This document shows, one piece after another, positions 7,351-12,793 of a DNA stretch of 12,793 nucleotides. The stretch is from Nitrospirota bacterium. GTDB taxonomy: Bacteria; Nitrospirota; Thermodesulfovibrionia; Thermodesulfovibrionales; SM23-35. Every line of letters begins with the position of its first letter. Position 1 is the first letter of the stretch. A program made the position numbers and the translations under genes. The notes under the pieces are model-generated. The model was not told the origin of the DNA. It made no database searches and was given only the letters and a program-made list of their open reading frames with translations. The stretch covers positions 1 through 12,793 of the forward strand of contig JAOUJR010000017.1 of the NCBI GenBank assembly GCA_029883145.1. The letters are read 5' to 3'.

Positions 7351-7377
7351 AAATCCTTTATAAACTAAAAAGGATTT
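7351..7377. terminator. AT-rich hairpin at the 3' end of the dedA-like gene, possible terminator
   Basis: Inverted repeat AAATCCTTT (7351-7359) and AAAGGATTT (7369-7377) with a 9-nt loop. It overlaps the stop codon of the DedA gene (7376-7378) and lies between two converging units. On the minus strand it is followed by TATTAAGG, only a short AT tail, so terminator strength is doubtful. Confidence 0.4.
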
Positions 7378-7966
7378 ATCGTTTAATTCTAAAAAATCTA
7401 TAAAGTAAATAAATTGTCAGCAAAATTATAATTAATAAAATCGCTACATGTTCAACTCTTGTGATATCTTTTCTTATAATATCGAGGCTATTACCACCTA
7501 AGTATCCAACCCCGACCATAATAGCAATGGTAAATAACGAAGAAAAAGCATCTGTAATAAGAAATTTTATGGGAGACATCCTCATAACACCTGCTACAAG
7601 AAATATTTGAGCCCTGAGCCCCACCAGATGTCTTCCTATGAGTATAAAAAGGATTCCTCTTTTCTTAAATTTATCTTCAAGCATAGATAACCTTTCAGCG
7701 GATAGTATTTTATGAAATCTTTTATGGGTAATAATTATGCGGCCATATTTTTTTCCGACAATATAGAGAATATAATCTGCTATTAATATTCCTGAGTAGA
7801 CAACAAACAAGGCTGGGATAGGCTTCACCACATGAGTTGAGATCAAAAATCCACACAGGATGAGGGTAGTATCTTCTGGAAACGGTAATCCAATGCCACC
7901 AAGAATAAGGAGTATAAAGAGTCCTATATATGGAAAGTGTTCTACAATTCCAGAAATCTCAGGCAT
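7376..7966 (-). CDS. DedA family (VTT/SNARE-associated domain) inner-membrane protein
   Basis: A 196-residue polytopic membrane protein matching DedA proteins in size and motifs. The glycine/proline re-entrant segment GGIGLPFPED is at 23-32 (Glu31 and Asp32 are the conserved acidic pair), and the GRHLVGLRAQIFLVAGVMRM block (111-130) carries the conserved Arg112 and Arg118, followed by F135 and D139. Hydrophobic segments fall at about 11-30, 33-45, 53-71, 103-128, 138-157 and 172-190. DedA relatives flip or recycle polyprenyl-phosphate or phospholipids and depend on the proton motive force; the substrate here is unknown. It is last in the minus-strand cluster, 8 nt after the ATPase stop. Its only Shine-Dalgarno-like sequence (GAGG inside the ATPase C-terminus) is 13 nt from the ATG, so initiation may rely on the upstream gene. 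Confidence 0.92.
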   Translation of the reverse strand: MPEISGIVEHFPYIGLFILLILGGIGLPFPEDTTLILCGFLISTHVVKPIPALFVVYSGILIADYILYIVGKKYGRIIITHKRFHKILSAERLSMLEDKFKKRGILFILIGRHLVGLRAQIFLVAGVMRMSPIKFLITDAFSSLFTIAIMVGVGYLGGNSLDIIRKDITRVEHVAILLIIILLTIYLLYRFFRIKR

Positions 7967-7974
7967 CTAAATTG

Positions 7975-10509
7975 TTATTCCTCACCTGCATACTTTTTGT
8001 AAAATATTTTTTTGCCAACTTCAGCCAGCATGATATAAGAAATTAAGATAATAGACATGGCAAGTAAAAAACCAATTGGCACAGGCCTAAACTCAAGAAT
8101 CCCCGAGACAGGAAGATAAGGAATTATAAGAGTAAGGATAGCAATCAGCAGTGTTGTCACTAAGAGGTATTTACTTGGCCTGCTCTTGTAAAAGGGTTTT
8201 CTCGTCCTGACCACAAGAACCACAAACGAAGCTGAAATAACAGACTCAACAAACCATCCTGTCCTGAAAAGTACAGGATCTGCTCTTAAAAAAAATAAAA
8301 GTACCGCAAACGTTAAGTAATCGAAGACAGAACTTATGAGCCCAAAAAATATCATAAATCTCTTTATAAACTTAACATCCCATCTCCTCGGTTTTTCTAC
8401 AAGCTCCCTGTCAACTTCATCAGTGGCAATTGTCATTTCAGGGAAATCGGTGAGAAGGTTTGTCAAAAGGATCTGTTTTGGAAGCATGGGAAGAAATGGG
8501 AGAAAAAGCGAGGTCCCTGCCACGCTGAACATATTGCCAAAGTTTGCACTCGTTGCCATGAAAACATATTTTAAGGTATTGGCAAATGTCTTGCGTCCTT
8601 CAATAACACCATCTTTTAACGTTTCCAATTCTTTTTCAAGAAGGATAATATCTGCAGCCTCTTTTGCCACATCCACAGCTGTGTTAACCGATATTCCCAC
8701 ATCAGAGGCATGAATTGCTGTAGCATCGTTTACTCCGTCGCCCATGAATCCTACAACATGACCGAGTTTTTTGAGTGATAGAATGATTTTCTCTTTCTGA
8801 TTCGGGTCTATCTCAGCAAATATGTTGGCACGTTCTACCGCATGAAGTGTCGCCTCATCGCTCATCTTATCGAGATCAACCCCAGTTATCAAACCTTTAA
8901 AGGGAAATCCTACACTCTCCGCTGTATATCTGGCAATTAATCTGTTATCCCCTGTAATGATTTTCATTTCAATTCCAAGGTTACTCAATTCGGAGACCAT
9001 CTGCCTTGCATCACCCTTTGGCGGATCAAGGAAGATGAGAAATCCAAGGAGAACCATCTCTGATTCATCAGCCTTGTTATATTCCTTTTTTTCTTCAACT
9101 CTTTTATACGCAAGGCCAAGGATGCGAAGTCCACTTTCGCTCCACTTAAGATACAGCCTGTTAATATCATCCATTCGTGAGCTTATCTCATTTATTTTTT
9201 CTCCGAATTCAACATATTTGCATGCAGCTAAAATGCTCTTTAAAGCACCTTTTGAAATCAGTATATTCTCGTTGTTACGCTCTTTTACAACAACACTTAA
9301 ACGCCTTCTCACAAAATCATAGGGTATTTCATCAATCTTATCAAAGCCTGTTGTATCCTGTTTCTCAAAACCGACAATAGCCTCATCCATGGGGTTTTTG
9401 AGTCCTGTTTGAAAAAAAGCATTGAGATAAGCATAGAGAAGGATCTTTTTATTCCTGTTTTCATTGATGTCAACATATTCATGAAGATAGACAATTCCTT
9501 CAGTCAGAGTTCCTGTTTTGTCTGTGCAGAGGATATCCATCGTCCCGAAATTCTCAATAGATGCCAGTCTTTTAACAATGACGCCCCTTCTCGACATAAC
9601 CTGTGAGCCTTTTGAAAGGTTAATGCTTATAATAGCTGACAGGAGTTGCGGCGTCAGCCCTACAGCCAAAGCAAGGGAAAACATAAGAGATTCTATGACA
9701 GGGTGATGGAAATAGACATTCACTGAAAAAACTATCAGAATAAGGATGAGCGTAACTTCCATGAGAAGGTATCCGAAACGTCTCACACCTCTTTCGAAAT
9801 CTGTTTCAGGGGGCTTCAAGGTAAGCCTGTCGGCAATCTTGCCTATTTCTGTATCGCTCCCTGTTTTAACTACTATTGCCGTAGCTACACCACTTTCTAC
9901 ATTGGTTCCCATGAAAACGGAATTGTTTCTCTGGGTAAGAGAATGTCCTTGAGGTAAAAATTGTAAGCTTTTTTCGACAGGAAAAGTTTCACCTGTCAAT
10001 AGGGCTTCATTTACGAAAAAGTCCCTCGCTTCTGTCAGAACGCAATCTGCGGGGATGATGCTTCCAGCTGAAAGAAAGACAATATCTCCAGGGACTATTT
10101 CGTCTATAAAAACTTCCTTCTTTTTATTGTTCCGTAATGCATTCACCTTTGTCTTTACCGTTTGGAGGAGCTTCTCAACCGCATTTGTAGCACTATATTC
10201 CTGGATAAAACTCAAAATCCCGCTCACGAGAATTATGGTAAGGATAATTGCAGTATCAGTGAAATCCTTGACTACAGCAGATATAATGCTCGCAAATATT
10301 AAAATGAGCATGATGGGGCTTTTGAATTGATTCAAGAATAAAGAAAGATTAGATTGCTTCTTTTTCTTTTTTATGAGGTTGAACCCGAAGGTTAACAGTC
10401 GACTTTCTGCCTCGGCATCAGAAAGTCCCGAAAGGGAAGTCTCCAATTGCTTAAGTAAATCTTCTGTTTTACTTTCCCAATATTTTTCTTGAACCCTCAA
10501 TTCTGTCAT
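7975..10509 (-). CDS. P-type ATPase, MgtA-like (type III) cation transporter
   Basis: An 844-residue cation pump that forms an aspartyl-phosphate and moves an ion across the inner membrane. Domains in order: N-terminal cation-ATPase segment (about 10-75), M1-M2, actuator domain with LTGE (171-174), M3-M4 with LTPQLL (285-290), phosphorylation site DKTGTLT (Asp330), nucleotide-binding KGAL (420-423), hinge TGD (519-521) and GDGVND (590-595), then M5-M10. The stretch GLTPQLLSAIIS...MDILCTDKTGTLT and the C-terminal WFVESV...VVRTRKPFYKSRPS (752-779) resemble MgtA/MgtB Mg2+ importers. M4 has PQLL where MgtA has PEML, and M6 has NLLTDFPEMTIATDEVD, not NLLYDISQ, so Mg2+ is a reasonable but unproven substrate. 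ATG at 10509 has no clear Shine-Dalgarno. It lies 56 nt after the phosphorylase with no terminator between. Confidence 0.93.
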   Translation of the reverse strand: MTELRVQEKYWESKTEDLLKQLETSLSGLSDAEAESRLLTFGFNLIKKKKKQSNLSLFLNQFKSPIMLILIFASIISAVVKDFTDTAIILTIILVSGILSFIQEYSATNAVEKLLQTVKTKVNALRNNKKKEVFIDEIVPGDIVFLSAGSIIPADCVLTEARDFFVNEALLTGETFPVEKSLQFLPQGHSLTQRNNSVFMGTNVESGVATAIVVKTGSDTEIGKIADRLTLKPPETDFERGVRRFGYLLMEVTLILILIVFSVNVYFHHPVIESLMFSLALAVGLTPQLLSAIISINLSKGSQVMSRRGVIVKRLASIENFGTMDILCTDKTGTLTEGIVYLHEYVDINENRNKKILLYAYLNAFFQTGLKNPMDEAIVGFEKQDTTGFDKIDEIPYDFVRRRLSVVVKERNNENILISKGALKSILAACKYVEFGEKINEISSRMDDINRLYLKWSESGLRILGLAYKRVEEKKEYNKADESEMVLLGFLIFLDPPKGDARQMVSELSNLGIEMKIITGDNRLIARYTAESVGFPFKGLITGVDLDKMSDEATLHAVERANIFAEIDPNQKEKIILSLKKLGHVVGFMGDGVNDATAIHASDVGISVNTAVDVAKEAADIILLEKELETLKDGVIEGRKTFANTLKYVFMATSANFGNMFSVAGTSLFLPFLPMLPKQILLTNLLTDFPEMTIATDEVDRELVEKPRRWDVKFIKRFMIFFGLISSVFDYLTFAVLLFFLRADPVLFRTGWFVESVISASFVVLVVRTRKPFYKSRPSKYLLVTTLLIAILTLIIPYLPVSGILEFRPVPIGFLLAMSIILISYIMLAEVGKKIFYKKYAGEE

Positions 10510-10565
10510 GTCAACACATCAGCCCAAGAAAATTATGTGCAGATTATTGCAGATAAGTATTTTCC

Positions 10566-12686
10566 CTACATCGCTGATTTCAAAGCATTCTTATAAAACT
10601 TCTGTACATACTCCTTAACCATTCTGCGGGCACTGAATAATGGGGCATTACTCACTATTGCTTTCTTCATGATTTTAACCCAATCGTGAGGGATGCCATC
10701 ATCATCGACCTTGTAATATAAAGGAACAATTTCATTCTCAAGAAGAGTATAAATGGCATCTGCATCCTTATCATCTCCACCTCCAGAAAATGCCCATCCA
10801 TTCTTGCCATTAAAACCCTCTACCCACCATCCATCGAGGATACTCAGGTGTGGAACCCCGTTCAGTGATGCCTTCATCCCACTTGTTCCGCATGCCTCTA
10901 AGGGTGGTACGGGATTGTTAAGCCAAAGATCAACTCCATGTACCATATATTGTGCTAATTGTTCATCATAGTTTTCGACAAAGGCAATCCTTCCCCCCAT
11001 TTCAGGGTCATGAGTAAAATTAAATATTCGCTGGAGAATTCTTTTCCCGTCGTCATCTGAAGGATGGGCTTTACCAGCAAAAATAATCTGTAAAGGTCTC
11101 CATCGATGATTGAGAAGCTTTTTCAACCGCCCAAGATCATGGAAAATCAGATCTGTCCTTTTGTAAGAAACAAAGCGGCGTGCAAAACCGACAGTGAGGG
11201 CAGTTGGGTCTATCAATGTACCGCTGCCTATGATATTAAATGGACTCACCCTGTTTTCCAGCCATCGACGGCGTGCTTGTTCTCGTACGAAGTTAATCAG
11301 TTTCATCTTCAACCAGTAATGAACCTGCCATAATTCTTCATCAGGAATGTCATCTATTCGTTCCCATATGACCGAGTTGTCATGATCTTTGAGCCAATCA
11401 GGGCCAAAATATTTATTGAAGAGAAGTTCAATCTTTGGTTCTATCCATGTAGGGACATGTACCCCATTTGTTATCGAATCTATCGGAACATCTTCTTCTT
11501 TCTTGTCAGGCCAGAGCAATTGCCACATATGCCGCGAAACCTCACCATGCCTCCTGCTCACGCCATTATGATAGTAAGACATCCTCAATGAAAAAGCAGT
11601 CATATTAAATCCGGCTATTGGATATTCTGGATGGGTTCCTAATTGAAGAAAGTCGTCGCGACTCAGCCCAAGGAGTGGATAATAGTGGCTGAAATATTTA
11701 TCCATTAAATGAAACGGAAAGATATCATGCCCTGCTAAAACAGGGGTATGGGTGGTAAAAACAGAAGTGGCACGTACCTGTTCAGATGCTTTCTCAAAGC
11801 TCATCCCTTCCTCTATCCGTTCCCTGATCCGTTCGAGAAGTACAAATGCACAATGCCCTTCATTCAGGTGCAAAACAGAATGCCTAATACCGAGAGTATT
11901 TAAAACCTCACTGCCTCCGATACCAAGCACAATCTCCTGACGCAGCCGCTGTTCAATGTCACCGATATAGAGATGATACGCTATTGACCTGTTCCAAGGG
12001 TCGTTTATGTCAATATCCGTATCTATCAAATAAAGAGGGATACGTCCAACATCAACTTTCCATACAGCCACATAGATTGGGGGATCAATAAAAGGAACCT
12101 TGACTACAAGCTGTTCATCTTTTTCATTGAACACTCTTTCAATCGGTGCAGCATCCCTATCAAGGACTTCATCAACATTTTCCTGCCAACCGTCCATGCG
12201 AATCTTCTGACGTAAATAACCTTCTGGATACATAAAGCCTACCGCTACTAAAGGAACACCAAGATCGCTACATTCCTTGATATGATCACCTGCCAAAAAC
12301 CCTAATCCACCTGCATAAAATGGTAAAGAACGGTGTAACCCGTATTCTGCAGAAAAATATGCGATTGGCAGGCAAGTAGAATCAATAACATTTTCTGAGA
12401 ACCAACATACTTTTGTGGTGATATCCTCGTGAAACCTTGCCATAACCCCATCATAGTAATTCAAATATTCAGAGTCTTTTACAGCGGATTCAAGAATTTC
12501 TCTTGGAAGTTCCTTTAACATCTTTACAGGGTTATGGACACTCTCCTTCCATGCCTGACGGTCTAATATTTTGAAAAGCATCCTTGCTGCTGGATGCCAG
12601 CTCCACCAGAGGTTGTATGCCAGTTCCTTAAGACCTGAAGTTCTCTCAGGAATGTCTGGAAATCTGTCTTTTTTTAAAATATCCAT
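10566..12686 (-). CDS. glgP: Alpha-glucan (glycogen/maltodextrin) phosphorylase, GT35 short form
   Basis: Releases glucose-1-phosphate from alpha-1,4-glucans using pyridoxal phosphate. The ATG at 12686 (706 residues) is chosen over an in-frame GTG at 12713 because AAAGGA lies 6 nt upstream. Residue numbers here count from 12686. An N-terminal DUF3417-type region (about 15-90, LKELAYNLWWSWHP) is typical of the shorter bacterial/archaeal group (about 700-850 residues) rather than the E. coli GlgP type. Core motifs are YFSAEYGLHRSLPFYAGGLG (110-129), HLNEGH (273-278), TTHTPVLAGHD (311-321), ARRFVSYKR (502-510), FAGKAHP (536-542) and the PLP site GTSGMKASLNG with Lys605. No catalytic element looks missing. 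It is the first gene of a minus-strand cluster with the ATPase and DedA protein; no glycogen synthesis gene is in view. Confidence 0.96.
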   Translation of the reverse strand: MDILKKDRFPDIPERTSGLKELAYNLWWSWHPAARMLFKILDRQAWKESVHNPVKMLKELPREILESAVKDSEYLNYYDGVMARFHEDITTKVCWFSENVIDSTCLPIAYFSAEYGLHRSLPFYAGGLGFLAGDHIKECSDLGVPLVAVGFMYPEGYLRQKIRMDGWQENVDEVLDRDAAPIERVFNEKDEQLVVKVPFIDPPIYVAVWKVDVGRIPLYLIDTDIDINDPWNRSIAYHLYIGDIEQRLRQEIVLGIGGSEVLNTLGIRHSVLHLNEGHCAFVLLERIRERIEEGMSFEKASEQVRATSVFTTHTPVLAGHDIFPFHLMDKYFSHYYPLLGLSRDDFLQLGTHPEYPIAGFNMTAFSLRMSYYHNGVSRRHGEVSRHMWQLLWPDKKEEDVPIDSITNGVHVPTWIEPKIELLFNKYFGPDWLKDHDNSVIWERIDDIPDEELWQVHYWLKMKLINFVREQARRRWLENRVSPFNIIGSGTLIDPTALTVGFARRFVSYKRTDLIFHDLGRLKKLLNHRWRPLQIIFAGKAHPSDDDGKRILQRIFNFTHDPEMGGRIAFVENYDEQLAQYMVHGVDLWLNNPVPPLEACGTSGMKASLNGVPHLSILDGWWVEGFNGKNGWAFSGGGDDKDADAIYTLLENEIVPLYYKVDDDGIPHDWVKIMKKAIVSNAPLFSARRMVKEYVQKFYKNALKSAM

Positions 12687-12762
12687 TGTTTGTCCTTTCC
12701 CTTCAATTCTCACTCTTTTTAAAAAATAACTCTATAGACATCTTTAAATAGTGCGAACCATT

Positions 12763-12770
12763 ACCTCCTT
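12763..12770 (-). promoter_or_regulatory. Strong Shine-Dalgarno-like AAGGAGGT in the glgP leader, without an obvious gene
   Basis: On the minus strand AAGGAGGT is followed after one base by an ATG whose frame is only MVRTI-stop (12761-12744). The spacing is too short for efficient initiation. A second ATG (12741) gives a 12-codon frame ending just upstream of the glgP start but is about 21 nt from the Shine-Dalgarno. It may be a leader peptide, a remnant, or chance; the glgP promoter itself is not recognisable before the window edge. Confidence 0.25.
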
Positions 12771-12793
12771 AACCAGTCTTAGAAAATCATTTT

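Noticed and set aside
8957..9322. 121-codon plus-strand frame opposite the P-type ATPase, and similar frames opposite glgP and the oxidoreductase
   Set aside because: All are shadows of strong, motif-complete genes on the other strand.
12687..12713. GTG start for the glucan phosphorylase adding nine residues
   Set aside because: The extension contains the AAAGGA site for the ATG at 12686, and the GTG has only a weak site of its own.

Overview
The window is a stretch of ordinary bacterial chromosome. It is AT-rich and densely coded, with Shine-Dalgarno-led genes (GGAGG-type sites), encoded-CCA tRNA and bacterial 5S rRNA. The gene mix (Mfd, a TPR lipoprotein, a short-form GT35 glucan phosphorylase, an Fe-S/flavin ene-reductase-like enzyme, an orphan 5S gene) would fit a Gram-negative anaerobe or facultative anaerobe of the Nitrospirota/deltaproteobacterial kind. 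That placement is an impression from protein style and is not proven by the sequence. I see no phage, insertion sequence, CRISPR array or integration module.

Layout, left to right. (1) The C-terminal two thirds of mfd runs off the left edge on the + strand and is followed 13 nt later by a TPR lipoprotein gene whose ribosome binding site overlaps the mfd stop. (2) A 208-nt gene-free stretch holds two perfect short palindromes and leads into a tRNA-Pro(UGG) gene on the + strand. (3) A three-gene minus-strand unit follows, in transcription order: a YacP/NYN-type PIN-like nuclease (4923 to 4429), a PAP2-superfamily membrane phosphatase (4429 to 3545, overlapping by one base) and a small exported Ig-like protein (3489 to 3079). 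The NYN gene has no ATG, GTG or TTG in frame anywhere; the only start with a well-spaced Shine-Dalgarno is ATT. (4) A divergent intergenic region of about 250 nt separates this unit from a 637-residue two-domain flavin/Fe-S oxidoreductase of the 2,4-dienoyl-CoA reductase/trimethylamine dehydrogenase type on the + strand. Its second cluster cysteine is replaced by aspartate. (5) A solitary 5S rRNA gene with its own good-looking promoter follows, with no 16S or 23S beside it. (6) A minus-strand cluster fills the right third: glucan phosphorylase (12686 to 10566), an MgtA-like P-type ATPase (10509 to 7975) and a DedA membrane protein (7966 to 7376), separated by 56 and 8 nt and so probably co-transcribed.

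How the genes work together. The sets look like housekeeping neighbours rather than one pathway. Mfd handles transcription-coupled repair. The NYN-PAP2 pair is translationally coupled but functionally unrelated by sequence. The phosphorylase-ATPase-DedA cluster combines glycogen mobilisation with membrane ion and lipid transport, with no obvious biochemical link. I do not see a convincing undescribed multi-gene system. The items most worth a second look are the apparent AUU start of the NYN gene, the Cys-to-Asp substitution in the Fe-S motif of the oxidoreductase, and the orphan 5S gene.
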